NCBI GenBank assembly: GCA_000320605.2
Contig: KB445791.1
Location: 2,475,057-2,539,056 of the forward strand
Origin: Gelatoporia subvermispora B
Taxonomy: Eukaryota > Basidiomycota > Agaricomycetes > Polyporales > Gelatoporiaceae
Direction of reading: 5' to 3'
Length of the DNA: 64,000 nt
Numbering within the stretch: the stretch's first letter is position 1; each line of letters starts with the position of its first letter. The notes beneath the pieces are model-generated. The model had not been told where the DNA came from. It saw only the letters and a list, made by a program, of their open reading frames with translations, and made no database searches. This document shows, one piece after another, positions 12,795-24,032 of this stretch. The translations under genes and the position numbers were made by a program.

Positions 12795-13994
12795 TCATCG
12801 CCGCTTCTTTGCAACATTTTTCGCTTTCTCGTCATATATCTGAGCTTGTCGGACCCATTCCAGTGTTGCGTCATCAACGTCTGGGAGCCCTTCCACAAAA
12901 CGTTGAGATGGATGCAGCGACTGTGAGGATATAGATACTTGATAATGTCCGGATTTCTTGATTGGTTTTGATCCCGGATTCTTGAGGTACGACAAGACAG
13001 GTAAACGACCCATGAGTAGCTGAAAGCGCCGACGAAGAAATCTGGGAATCGGCTGAGCCTCCGTCAGAGGTGACATCTCAGCCGCTATCCCTTCAGTGGT
13101 GCATGATTCTTGAGTCGCAGACCGTGGCTGCTGATGCCGCTGGGCCAATCGTTCTGCTTCCTCAAAAACACCAGTCCCTTGCAGTCCTATACTACGAATA
13201 CCAGACTGGGCGAGATAGGTCTTGTCTACTTCGGTTGCTTGGGTCGCCTTGTCGGTCACAGCAGCCTGTAGAGGTGGAAGAACCTTTCTCCATGCCGCCG
13301 CGAAGTATCGCCAGCGAATGTTGACTTCTCTACGTTTGCTAAATGGGCCCAGCAGCCGCGCATCTTCCGAAGTTGGGTCCGCTCGCTCTGGCAAAGTTGG
13401 GGGCTGCGCAAGCTGAGGCGGCTTGAGAGCTTTAGCCGGACGAGCAACCGACGCCGTAAGCAGTGCTTGCAGCTCCGGAGAGTAGACGGGAGGTCGGGAA
13501 TTCTCCACTGCGGGAATTATACGGTTAGGCATTGGAGCTTCAGGATCAGAGAGAAGCGGCTGCCAGAGGACGTGTCAAACGAGTTATGTAGTCCGATGGC
13601 ATTTCGCCGCACCTCGATGAGCTCATATCGCAGTTTGCCCTTCCTCCCGTACGCGAGATCGAGAACATGGTCAAAGCTTTTTGCGTTTCCAGCGTTAGCC
13701 TGCTCTAGCTTGTCCAATTCCTGCACAACTTGAGACAGGGCATACGAAGTGGAGTCGCCTGTATGGCATACCTTTTGGAACCTCTTAAATTTGCGGAGGC
13801 GGGACACTTCACTCTTCGAAGTCAAGATGGTACGAGCGTCGTCTGCGAGTTTTAGTCGGAAGAACTGGCTGGTATAATTCGGGTCAGGTATGCTACTGTC
13901 GCATGTGATGCAGGACATACCGGAGATACTCTGTAGGAAGGAGACGACTCTGCCTCCGGGCTGCCCTGTATAGGCCAATTACATCTCGATTCAT
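12795..13994 (-). CDS. LYR-motif family protein with long C-terminal extension
   Basis: Small LYR-family (Complex1_LYR) proteins act in mitochondria as assembly adaptors for Fe-S and respiratory proteins. The motif appears only after splicing. The first exon (13921-13994, ATG at 13994) encodes MNRDVIGLYRAARRQ, which contains the LYR triad. A 52-nt intron (13869-13920, branch CCTGAC) joins it to QFFRLKLADDARTI, giving the expected LYR helix followed by the F-R element. A 51-nt in-frame stretch (13721-13771) is probably a second intron. A third (13560-13612) links AYGRKGKLRYELIE to PLLSDPEAP. The model gives about 347 residues, much longer than the ~100-residue core LYR proteins. The extra C-terminal part carries REVNIRWRYFAAAWRKVLPP, a Trp/Arg-rich motif, and ends in KKRR. 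The client complex is unknown. The family call is good; the function is inferred. Confidence 0.75.
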
Positions 13995-14636
13995 AGGCTA
14001 TTTTGTGTAGCGATGATTCGCGCCACTCGCGTCTTTGCGGGGATAAATGAGAGAAGAATGAACGCGGTTGAGGACTGTCGAGAGTCTGTCGAAGCCAGCC
14101 CTCGCAGAGACGGTCACGCGCCGAGAAGCGACCTCCATGTGATCTGCCTGCTTCGCGTCGCGCCTGGAAACCGCCGTGTCCTTGATGTGTGCATCCAAGC
14201 AGTTCGAGCGCAACGCTCGCGGGCTCTTCAGTCCTGCAAATTCAGCTTCTCCCTCGTGCCTGTGTCCTTGGGGATGGTTGCTCGCCGTAAATTTGATCCA
14301 TCATGACCAAAACTCTTGAGACTGCCTGGCGCAGCCGTTCGTCGTCTCATCCGCTGAAAGACACTGTCCCCGGAAGCTATCCTCGTCCACAGAACAGCAT
14401 GACTTGCGCCGCTTGTCCAGTCACTTCGTCATCTTGTATGATAGATTGCGAGTCGCGTACTGCGTTTCTCCGGATCGAAGGACGACCGGCGCCCAGACAT
14501 CACAGACCTTTGGTAGCATTGTCATCTCCAAAACCTCTGTACACATGAGCAGCTCGCCGCCGCAGTTTCCCCGTCGTTTCCAAGATTCCGTCGGTAGAAG
14601 ACTGAGAGTACCCTGCTGGCAGTATCCATGGCTGCG
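13995..14636. other. Intergenic region between LYR gene and cellulase
   Basis: About 640 bases lie between the LYR start and the cellulase TATA box. Short open frames occur on both strands, but none shows a recognisable domain or convincing splice structure. It must contain the LYR promoter and the upstream control region of the cellulase gene. Confidence 0.5.
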
Positions 14637-14643
14637 TATATAA
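14637..14643 (+). promoter_or_regulatory. TATA box of the GH5 endoglucanase gene
   Basis: TATATAA lies 43 bases before the ATG at 14686, which implies a very short 5' leader. A clear TATA element and short leader fit a strongly inducible secreted-enzyme gene. Confidence 0.6.
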
Positions 14644-14685
14644 GACTCCGCTGCCCATGTCGATGAACCACATCTCAGCAACAAC

Positions 14686-16508
14686 ATGTTCTACTCGGCT
14701 GTGCTTCTGGTTCTCGTCTCAGTTGCTGTTGCTCAGCAGACCGTACGTAGATTTGGAGCTCCAGCTGTCTCCACCTCTTGAACTAACTGTCATCACAGGA
14801 ATGGGAACAGTGCGGTGGTATCGGTTGGAGTGCGTGCTCCTCCGAATCATGGGGTTAGATGTATCATGCTCATGTCAGCTCAGCTGGTGGCACTACCTGT
14901 GTTTCCGGAACGGTGTGCACTGAGCTCAACGACTGTAATCTCCTTTACCTCTGAGGACGCACCATACGGCTGACTCTGACGCGTAGACTACTCTCAATGT
15001 TTGCCCGGTGCCGCGCCCAGCACGACTGCTGCGCCTTCTCCGACCACGAGTGCGCCAAGCACGCCGACCCAGACAAGCCTCATCCCGCGTTTGGGTGGTG
15101 TTAACACTGCAGGTTACGACTTCAGTGTGGTAAGTGCTGCTGGCCTTCCTGGCCTTGATGCGCCCTTTAACATTCTGTCGTTCCAGGCCACGAATGGTAG
15201 CTTCAGTGGAACGGGTGTCTCACCTCCTGTATCTCAGTACAGTCACTTCACTGCCGAGGGCGCCAACCTCTACCGTATCCGTAAGTCATCTCACCGAGAT
15301 GGTCAAACGGTCGCTGACAAGTTGGTTACTAATAGCCTTCGGTACGTTATCAGGCTTGTATGGGGTGTTATTACATCCCCTTATGAGCGCATTTTAGCTT
15401 GGCAACTGATGACCCCCACCTTGGGCGGTACAATTGACTCTAGCTTCTTCTCAACGTACGACACGACCGTTCAGGCCGCTCTTAACTCTGGTCCGAATGT
15501 CTACGTCATCGTTGACCTGGTAGGCATCTGATCTACGCGGAGAGTTCATCTCACTAACTTAACCTTATAGCACAACTACGCAAGGTGGAACGGTGAGATC
15601 ATTGGCCAGGGTGGACCTACCAACGCCCAGTTTGCGTCCATCTGGACGCAGATTGCAGCAGAATACGGCTCAAACGAGCGTATTATCTTGTGAGTATATC
15701 GCCTCTCTTACGGATCTAATAGCTAACGATCGCACAGCGGTATCATGAACGAGCCCCACGATCTGCCGTCCGTTGAGACCTGGTCAGACACGCTCCAATA
15801 CGTTGTCACCCAAGTCCGTGCAGCAGGATCGCAGAACTTCTTGCTCCTGCCCGGATCCAGCTACTCCTCTGCCCAGACCTTCCCCACCGAGGCTGGTCCC
15901 TACCTTGTGACCATTACCGATCCTCTCGGCACGACTGACAAGCTCCTCTTCGATGGTGAGTAGGGTCATCGTGTTTTAAGTCCAACATTATCGATTTCAA
16001 CCGGTCATTCTAGTCCACAAGTACCTCGATAGCGACAACAGCGGCACTCACGCTGACTGTGTTACCGTGCGTTAATCATCGCAAAACTTAGCATCTGCGA
16101 CTGACATCTGGTTTCTCTCAGAACAACGTCGACGTCCTTACAACCCTCGTTCAGTTCCTGCAGGAGAACGGCAATCGCCAGGCGATCCTCAGCGAGACTG
16201 GCGGAGGCAACACTGCAAGCTGCGAGACCGAGTACGTTCTCATGCCATATTATACAACTGATTTAAGTTACTCATGCAAGTAAAGTCTTGGCCAAGAGCT
16301 CGCGTACGTGCAGTCCGCTTACCCGACTCTCGTCGGCTTCTCTATCTGGGCCGCGGGTGCTTTCGACCCCACCTACGTGCTCAGCGTCACCCCCAACGCT
16401 AACGGCACTGACCAGCCCCTCTGGATTGATGCTGGTACGTCTCAATGCTCATGGTCAACGCAAATCGTTTGCTCATTGAGCAATGTAGTCATCCCTAACC
16501 TGCCCTGA
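14686..16508 (+). CDS. Secreted GH5 endo-beta-1,4-glucanase with N-terminal CBM1
   Basis: Extracellular endoglucanase (EG2/Cel5A type, subfamily GH5_5 by resemblance) that cuts internal beta-1,4 bonds of cellulose. Order: a signal peptide (MFYSAVLLVLVSVAVA); a CBM1 cellulose-binding module assembled over introns 14743-14798, 14830-14883 and 14935-14986 to read EWEQCGGIGW...TTCVSGTVC...YYSQCLPG; a Thr/Ser/Pro linker; then the catalytic barrel beginning RLGGVNTAGYDFSV. The acid/base Glu is in GIMNEPHD (15.74 kb) and the nucleophile Glu in AILSETGGGN (16.19 kb). VDLHNYARWNG is also typical. About ten introns occur. One exon, 15336-15341, is only six bases long and supplies the middle of RIPFAWQL. 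The protein ends IPNLP. All catalytic residues expected of the family are present, so the enzyme should be active. Confidence 0.93.
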
Positions 16509-16862
16509 GCAAGGAGGCTGCAGGTGTTGCTTTCATAAAAGTGGCTGTGTCAGGATGTACTTCTATAACGAGGTCTCTGAATGCGTGTAGATTGTTCAAA
16601 ATACGTTTTTGGCGTCATCGTGCTACGAGTCACGACCGCTTGGGTGCATATTATGAGATTTTCCAGGCTTTACACGGTTCCTTTCGGAGAATTACCGCAT
16701 TTGTGTGATAGACGCCGGTGTGATCGGTTCCCACGCACGGAGTAAGAGAATTATTAGTGAGCCGGCTTGCTCAGCATTCTTGGGAGGTCTATCCGGAAGC
16801 CGTCCGCATCTTTCTTTTTGGCTTAAGAACACACCTTCAGGTGCACAGGTGCCAGAGGACTG
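16509..16862. other. Intergenic region between cellulase and LSG1
   Basis: About 350 bases with no supported gene. It contains the 3' untranslated region of the cellulase and the promoter of LSG1. Confidence 0.5.
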
Positions 16863-19341
16863 ATGGTGCGCGATCTCAGAATTTAGTGAGATATCAAAAC
16901 CTGACTATCTCGCTTCCGCTAGGCACCTCCGAAGGGCAAAAACCCCAATCCAAGCGGCCTGGGGCGCGCTATCATCAACAAGCAAGTCAAGGATGCTCGT
17001 CATGCAAGAGAAACAGGCCTTGTATGTGTGAAAAAGTAGCAGCAGATGTCGAATCTGATTTCTTCCATCATACATAGTACACCACAGATGTCGACTCTAC
17101 TACTCGCCTTCAGTCTATCACCCAGGAACGTGACCTAGATGAGTTCCTGAACACTGCTCAGTTGGCTGGCACACAGTTCACTGCGGGTGAGTCAAGAAAT
17201 CTCGAATATTGGTACCCATCTCATGTCCCGCCGCAGAACGCCGGAACGTCAAAATCATCAATGCGCCTTCTGGATCACAACAGAACCCGTATCTTCTGTC
17301 TGAGGAGGAGGAAAAGAGTACACTACAGAAACATCAACAGAACAAAGAACGGTTGCGGGTGCCGAGACGACCGCCATGGACGAAGAACATGACGCCGGCG
17401 CAATTGGACAGACAAGAGAAGGATGCATTCCTAGACTGGAGACGAGGTCTCGCAGAGTACGTTCACTCCAGGCGATACTCTTCGTGTTCTTATGACAACA
17501 GTAATTGTTGATCCAGGCTGCAAGAGCAAGATGGACTATTACTGACACCCTTCGAGCGCAACATCGAGGTTTGGCGACAACTCTGGAGAGTCCTGGAGCG
17601 ATCGCATTTAATAGTCCAGATCGTCGATGCGCGGAATCCGCTGCGCTTCAGATGTGAGGACCTAGAGTCTTACGTGCAGGACGTAGAAGGTGCAGAGGGA
17701 GAACATGGGACTGGTAGGGGCAAGCGGAGGAGCCTGCTTCTCATCAATAAGGCAGACCTCCTGACCGCCCAACAAAGGTGTGCCCATAAGCTACACTGTC
17801 TTACGATCCGTTGTCTTATTCCGCCTTAGGCAGCAATGGGCGGATTACTTTGATGCGCAAGGAGTGCGGTATGCGTTCTTCTCTGCTGCAAATGCTGCTG
17901 CACTGCAGGAAGAGCGCCGAGAAGCCTTTGCTGCTGCTCAGGTAACAGAAGAGAGGGCTGCCGCAGCCGAGCAGGCTGAGGATGACGAGGAGGGTGACGA
18001 GAACGGTTCTGATGCGCCACCTGCAAGCCCCTTAGATGGTTCTCAAGATGCCGGCGACGACGTGGTAGCGCCTGACGGGGATGCATCTGAGTCCGAGCCC
18101 GAGTCCGAGCTCGAGTCCGAATCTGAAGACGAGCCGGGCTTGTTCGTCCTCCCAAAAGAAGAATGCCTCAGTGACGACCCAAGGACGCGGGTTCTAAGCG
18201 TTTTGGAGCTCGAGGATTTGTTCGTACATTGCGCACCAGATTTGTCAAGTGAGTTTCGCGTTAGCCATCTGGTCGTCGATGACATTCTAATCCGCCCGTA
18301 GCTTTCACAGACTCGTCCGGCAACAATCCTACAAAATTGGTGATCGGACTTGTTGGTTATCCCAACGTCGGTAAATCCAGCACAATCAACGCCCTCATTG
18401 GCGAAAAGAAAGTTAGCGTGTCCTCAACACCTGGAAAAACCAAGCATTTCCAGACCATACATCTTTCTCCGACGCTTATCCTGTGTGACTGCCCTGGTCT
18501 CGTGTTCCCCCAATTTGCCACCAGTCGGGCAGAACTTGTGTGCGATGGTGTTCTCCCTATTGATCAATTGCGCGAACATACCGGCCCCACTACGCTGGTA
18601 GTGAAACGCATCCCAAAGGAGGTTCTCGACGCCATCTATGGCCTGTCGATCAGGACGAGGGGTGTCGAAGACGGTGGTGATGGTGAAGTCACCGCTGAGG
18701 ACTTGCTGATTGCCTATGCTAGTAAGTCTTTACCATTCATATTCACTACGAGTGTGACTAACATGTGTTCAGTCGCACGTGGGTTCATGCGATCAGGCCA
18801 GGGCAATCCTGACGAGGCTCGTGCTGCAAGGTACATTCTCAAGGACTACGTCAATGCCAAGTTGCTGTTTTGCCAGCCGCCGCCGGGCATCAACGAAGAT
18901 GAGTTCAACGAACAGACACGCCAGCTAGCTCTTCGACGCGCAGCAGGGAAGAAGCGCGCTCCTACGACGCGTGTGGTCAAGGGTGCCGATACCTTCATTG
19001 CACCGCAAGACGTCTCATCGGCTCAGCTTTTTGCGAATGGTATTCCGTCTACCACACCTGGAGGACGCAAGTCCCGCGCTGTTGATCAGGATTTCTTCGC
19101 GAATGGCTCGCTTTCTGCAAGACCTTTTGTGCAAGGTGCTACCCGGGGCGGTCAGGAGGTCTCGCGGATGCGACTCTACCCCCATCAGAACTCGGTTGCT
19201 GACGATGGAACGGCTTTATCTGGACGGAGGGCTCGGATCGCGTCGGTGTTAGCGCAGGCAGGGACGGAGATCGGTGCTGGAAAAAAGCATCATAAGAAGA
19301 TGAAGCGAGTGAAGCAGAGAAGTGGCAAGGGATATGACTAG
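16863..19341 (+). CDS. LSG1: Large ribosomal subunit GTPase LSG1 (circularly permuted)
   Basis: Cytoplasmic GTPase that releases the export adaptor Nmd3 from 60S subunits. The G-motifs come in the permuted order diagnostic of the YlqF/LSG1 family: DARNPLRFRCEDL (G5-side, 17.63 kb), NKAD (G4, 17.75 kb), GYPNVGKSS (G1, 18.36 kb) and DCPGLV (G3, 18.49 kb). An acidic Glu/Asp/Ser insert (about 17.97-18.14 kb) separates G4 from G1. The N-terminus KGKNPNPSGLGRAIINKQ is typical. No ATG precedes it in frame. The best start is ATG 16863-16865 followed directly by a 57-nt intron (16866-16922, branch CTGAC), giving M-APPKGK. A later intron (17187-17236) joins FTA to ERRNVKII. The C-terminus is Lys/Arg-rich (KKHHKKMKRVKQR), as in the family. 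The identity is firm; the ATG-only first exon is inferred. Confidence 0.92.
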
Positions 19342-19660
19342 CGCATACGCACATGCAATTGACTGTAATTTCTCACTTCTTAGTCTTATCCTTGCCGCAG
19401 AGTATCGTTTGCGCATTGCGACTCACGACTTCTATGAGTTCGTTGAGCTGGAGCCTGTGGAAGTGGCTATATGCGCTCACGTGATTGAGAAGTGAACGCG
19501 TGAGACGACGCGACGAATTCGATCGGGGTGCCCCGCATCCACTTTCGCACTTTGTTCCCCTCGTCCCTAGTCGTCCCTTCCGAGGCCTTCGAAATCGACT
19601 CCGAACGTCAGCAGTCCTTTCAAATCCTCACTACCACTTTTATCTTCGTAGAGTTTTTCT
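19342..19660. other. Intergenic region between LSG1 and FHA kinase
   Basis: About 320 bases with no supported gene; the likely LSG1 3' end and the kinase promoter. Open frames here overlap the first kinase exon in other phases and show no domain. Confidence 0.45.
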
Positions 19661-21803
19661 ATGCCATCGACATCTTTCGCTCACCCGGGATCTGTATGCG
19701 ATGGATCCACTCAGCATTCCATCTCAATACCTCCACCAGCCCAGGCTGCATCATGCATTAGTGTATGCGCGAAATTCTACACGGTGAATAGCAAAGGGGA
19801 AAGAGAAGGTGTCGTCTCTCTTCTTTTCACTTCTCGCAGTCACTGAGGAACGATAAAGAGCTCGTCCTCAGCATCGACCGGCCCCTCACTATCGGCAGGA
19901 ACCCGTCATGGTACGAGCTCGCTAATACCTATGCCACGATTACACCAGCGTGCGCTTATGCTGACTTGTGTAGCTCGTATGTTCTTCCTGAGCCCGTAGT
20001 CTCCGGTGTGCATTGCAAACTATATGCGTGAGTGTCTGCCGCTTAGGCAGTTTGCTTCTAGTCACCCCTTTGCATCTAGGGTCCGTTCTAGTAATGGTGG
20101 AATCATCGTCTCGTGCAAGGTATTTGTCGGCGTTCCGATCAGAAGTAATATCAACGTGTTCTCGTAGGACAAATCTACCAACGGTATCATCGTAAATGGA
20201 CACAAGATTAGGAAGACCTCTGTTATTCTCATGGACGGAGATATTCTACAACTTCCATCGTCTCAAAGTTTAAGCGATTTTTCTGCGCAAGAACTTGGCT
20301 GATTTTGGGTTAATAGGATTCGAGTGTGCACATATTCATAAACACTCGGGACAAAAGTCGAACATCTTCGACCCGACGCCTCCTGTAAAGCAGGCGCCAA
20401 AGACAAAGGTATGTCTGCTTTAGTTTGATTAAGACGCGCATCTATGAACTCCTTTTATGTTTAAGCGCATTTTGAACTACGTCGTGACCTCGCACTGCCT
20501 CGGGAGCGGGAGTTTTGCGACTGTCCATCTAGCGATGGATACATCGGCATACAGACAGGTTGCATGCAAAAGCATCAAGAGGAAATCTCGCGATACTGTG
20601 GACAAGGTCATGAAGGAAGTGAACATACTGATCTCCCTAAATCATGTAGGACATCCATTGAACGACTACATGACAAAGTTGACGCTGCATGATCCCTAGC
20701 CAAATATCAATCGTGTCTTCGCTGCCGACCACGACCCCAGTTTTCTGTACGAATTTCCTTGGACAATCGAGCATGGATACACAAATTCAATCTTACGGAA
20801 TCCAGTCATATCTTCCTAGAACTATGCACCGGTGGCGATCTCTTCTCCTATATAGTGGGCCAGAAAGACAGTCGACTATGCGAAGGAGAAACGAAGTACA
20901 TCATGTATCAACTCCTCAAAGGTCTGAAGTACCTTCATGATAAGTCTATATCCCATCGAGGTAAGCGACCGACCTCCCTGCTTTATTGCACGAAATTGAC
21001 CGCAAAACATTTGAATAGACTTGAAGGTGAGATGCAGTCAATATTCTCTCTCTAGCCGTACCTCATTATATCAGCCTGAGAATATTCTCCTGCATTCACC
21101 TGGACCATATCCCCGCATACAAATTGCGGATTTTGGCCTCGCCCGCCCTAAAGCTTACCAAGAGACTTTCACCGTTTGCGGTACTGTCTCGTATCTTCCT
21201 CCTGAAGGTATCCTTGCACTCGACCACAAACATCTCGGCTACGTGGGCATGCCTGCAGACTGCTGGAGCGCGGGTGTTATCATGTATATCATGCTCACGT
21301 ACGTGATGACAAACTCTTCGAAGTCGAGACCATAGATCACATTGTTAATCAGAGGTTCCCATCCGTTCGACTACGACAAGGTCAAGGGAGAATCCGAATG
21401 GTACTCATACAAGCCCTCAGAAGATTTTGATCATGAGTCATCCGTCTCTCAAGTATCGGCACGCAGCGATAGGATGGTGAAGAAGAGAATTGTACACGGG
21501 GAGGTGGAGTTTCCGGAAAACATCTGGCATGAACTTCACGACGGTATGACTGGCTTGTCTTGTCTTCCTCATTGCGACGACGGCACTTCGTCTCCGCCTG
21601 GCACTGACGCAAGTCTATAATACTGACTTGACTTTAACCCATGCATAGCCGAAGACCTCTGTGGCCAGCTTCTCGTCTACGATCATCTCAGGCGCGCCAC
21701 GGTCTATGCCGCGCTCAAAAGTCGCTGGTTTGGCTGCGAACTGCTTGAGCTGGAAGCCGCCTATCAAGAAAGGATTCTCAAGGACTTGAGGCTTTCTTTG
21801 TAA
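19661..21803 (+). CDS. FHA-domain Ser/Thr checkpoint kinase, Chk2/Cds1/Rad53 type
   Basis: Nuclear DNA-damage or replication-checkpoint kinase by domain order: an N-terminal FHA phosphothreonine-binding domain and then one kinase domain. FHA signature: LTIGRNPS, VVSGVHCKLY and KSTNGIIVNG, built from short exons between 19.84 and 20.2 kb. Kinase: a Gly loop LGSGSFATVHLA, VAC-K lysine, GGDLFSYI hinge, SHRDLKPENILL catalytic loop, DFGLARP, activation segment TVCGTVSYLPPEG, and ADCWSAGVIMYIML. The catalytic loop is assembled across two introns flanking an 8-nt exon (21019-21026). The start at 19661 is supported because donor 19784 and acceptor 19839 (a 56-nt intron) join KFYT to SLRNDKELVLSI in phase, but another ATG at 19700 in a different phase cannot be excluded. 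The protein stops soon after the kinase domain, with no second FHA domain. Orthology to Cds1/Chk2 is inferred. Confidence 0.85.
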
Positions 21804-22097
21804 TTTGCGCATCTGTTGTCTCTTCCCTACTGTCTGTTCCATGCCTCGTCACGCAACCATTCCGTTCAGGCGTCAGCTTTCGTAGTTGCGGATGTCATGT
21901 CACTAATGATAGTGTAATGTCATCACACCTGTACCTAACATCAATTTCGACAATTTTGACCTGCGTGAATTAGTGGCCTCTGAAGTAGGAACTCGTCTCC
22001 CCATCTCGAGCGACATGTCTGTGTGATGTTTGTTGACATTTATACAATGGATGAACTTCATACAGGCTATTCTCGTCTCTAACACTTCGATATCGGC

Positions 22098-23357
22098 TCA
22101 TGCCTTCAGGAAGTTTGCATGGACTATGTGTGTGGTTAACGATGCGGATGGACCCGTGACTGCTGCGAGAGAACTCACAATGGACGTGGTCGGCGCCAAA
22201 AGTGGACATCTGGGTCGACATGTGTGAGCTCAGCGCACAATAACACTACGGAATGGGCGGCGTACAAAGTAATAGCTATGGTCATAGCCATCCTGGCTTC
22301 TCACGCGGACTTGGACCTCATCGTAGCCGACACCCCGAGCCGCCTGCAAGAAGTTCTCCGGGAGAAGCTGGCCTTGCTTGTAGAAGTTGTCCGCCGTGCC
22401 CTGTCCCACGCCAACAACTCAGCCGCAGCACCAACTATTCATGACGGAGATACCCACGTAGTCGATAAGGATGTGGACGGGCTCCTTGCCCATCTTGGAG
22501 ATGAGCTCGGTCGCGTCGTACTGGTCCTTGGCCTCCTCAACACCGCCCTGAAGGTAGCCCGAGAACGCCTTCTGGCCCCATGGGCAGTTGATTGGGTTCG
22601 AGATAGGCGCGAAGGCAGAGCAGGAGCGGTACACCTTCAGGCCGGAGCGCAGGGATTGTAGGTAGAGCGTGAGTGCGCCGTGGCCTCCCATGGAATGACC
22701 GAAGATCGACTGGCGGGTCAGGTCCTGTAGGCTATTGTCAGTCGTGTCTGATTGCATCACGGAAATTTGACGCACAATGGGTAGACCAGCGGCCTCGATT
22801 GTTTGCGGGAGCTCGATGGTGACATGGTTCAGCATGTTGTAGTGCTTGGCAAACTTGGGGTTCGTAGCATTCACGTAGAAGCCCGCACCTGAAAACCAGT
22901 GTTATTGCTGATGAATGCTCTGAGAAGGGGTAGCCTCACCAGTTCCGAAGTCCCAATCGTCGTCCTCGCCCTCGATGCCGGCCCCGCGAGGCGAGGTGTC
23001 CGGGAAGAGGATGGCGATGCCCTCCTTCGCAGCGGGACCGAGGAAGTTCCCCTTCTGCGCACTACACGGGAGCATATCAGTCGGCTCACGTCCAAAAAGT
23101 TGGCATGCAGCGGGACGCACGCATTGTCCTCCGTGCAAGTAAGGCCGGAGAGGTAAGTCAAGAGCGGGACCTTGCCCTTGGACGCATTCGCGGGGAGGAA
23201 GAGGTTGAAGTTGGCGAACAGTCCGCCGAGGGCCGCAGACTTGACATGGCATTGGTGTGAAGCTCTCCTAACTCTCTGAGCTGCGACTTGCCTTGAACTT
23301 GTACTTGATCAACTCGCCGTCGAACGCCTTGTTTGACGAGACTTTCTCGAGTGACAT
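22098..23357 (-). CDS. S-formylglutathione hydrolase (esterase D)
   Basis: Cytosolic serine hydrolase that converts S-formylglutathione to formate and glutathione, the last step of glutathione-dependent formaldehyde removal. The N-terminus is MSLEKVSSNKAFDGELIKYK (ATG 23357), followed by LPANASKGKVPLLTYLSGLTC. The nucleophile is in FGHSMGGHGALTL (22.7 kb). The acid Asp is in ILIDY|GTADNFY across an intron, and the catalytic His is in GYDHSYYF (about 22.28 kb). The tail FGADHVH|FHANFLKA is restored by the last intron and ends at 22098, matching the family's usual C-terminus. The first intron (23240-23291) begins with GC instead of GT (AAG|GCAAGT), the standard non-canonical GC-AG donor. All triad residues are present. 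Formaldehyde detoxification fits a lignocellulose degrader that demethylates lignin, but that link is inference. Confidence 0.93.
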
Positions 23358-24032
23358 GACGAAGGGTAGTAGGTTACGGAGGAAAACACTCAGTGTTGTA
23401 GATGGTGAAACCAGGGAAAGAGGAGCTCCTGGCGGCTTGAGAGCAAGTTCAAGTATATCGGACCTCCGAGTCTCTCACCACCAAGTATCGAGGTGCGTCA
23501 CAGATACTGGACCGCATGATCAGCCTAATCTAATGCCGCGGAATGGACCGTCCGTCGCCAGCCGTCGCCCTCCCATCGTGAACTTCTCGTGCGTTCGACG
23601 TCTCACGCTCATCGTTCATGCTGGATAAAAGACTGCTTTGTGACCGTCGATATGGAGGCTGAATACCTTCCCGGCGGCCGACCACTGGCGACTTGTCTAG
23701 CAAAGCATGCATGTCTCCGTCCGAGTCTCCTGAAGCAGCCATAACGGAGCGCCCGGGCCGCTAACGTGTCAATCACGTGCATGTACATCGCGTCGCGTTA
23801 CTCCAAGTTTACGGCAGCAAGAGCAGGCAAGAGCACGATGCTCGGTATGCATCGTCAAATTCGTCTGTAATGGCTTTGTAACGTATACGGGCATCGGAAA
23901 GATGTGACTGGTTTCTATCGAGCCCCTATGCACAATTACTCGTACAAATATACGGTGTATGTACTAGTAGTGTCAAATATGCAACATATCATGATGTACG
24001 GGTATGAAGATGTGAGATAGGAAACGTGTCAA
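23358..24032. other. Intergenic region between lipase 3' end and S-formylglutathione hydrolase
   Basis: About 675 bases. One 70-codon frame on the minus strand (23530-23742) is Ser/Arg-rich without a known domain; I do not call it a gene. The rest is AT-richer (around 23.9-24.0 kb) and probably holds the hydrolase promoter and the lipase terminator. Confidence 0.45.

Noticed and set aside
22224..22661. 145-codon open frame on the plus strand
   Set aside because: It lies antisense to the S-formylglutathione hydrolase exons, whose motifs and splice sites are clear; a shadow frame.
23530..23742. 70-codon minus-strand frame upstream of S-formylglutathione hydrolase
   Set aside because: It begins with a good-looking MAASGDSDGDMHALL but has no domain, no clear splicing partner and lies in a promoter region; too weak to call.
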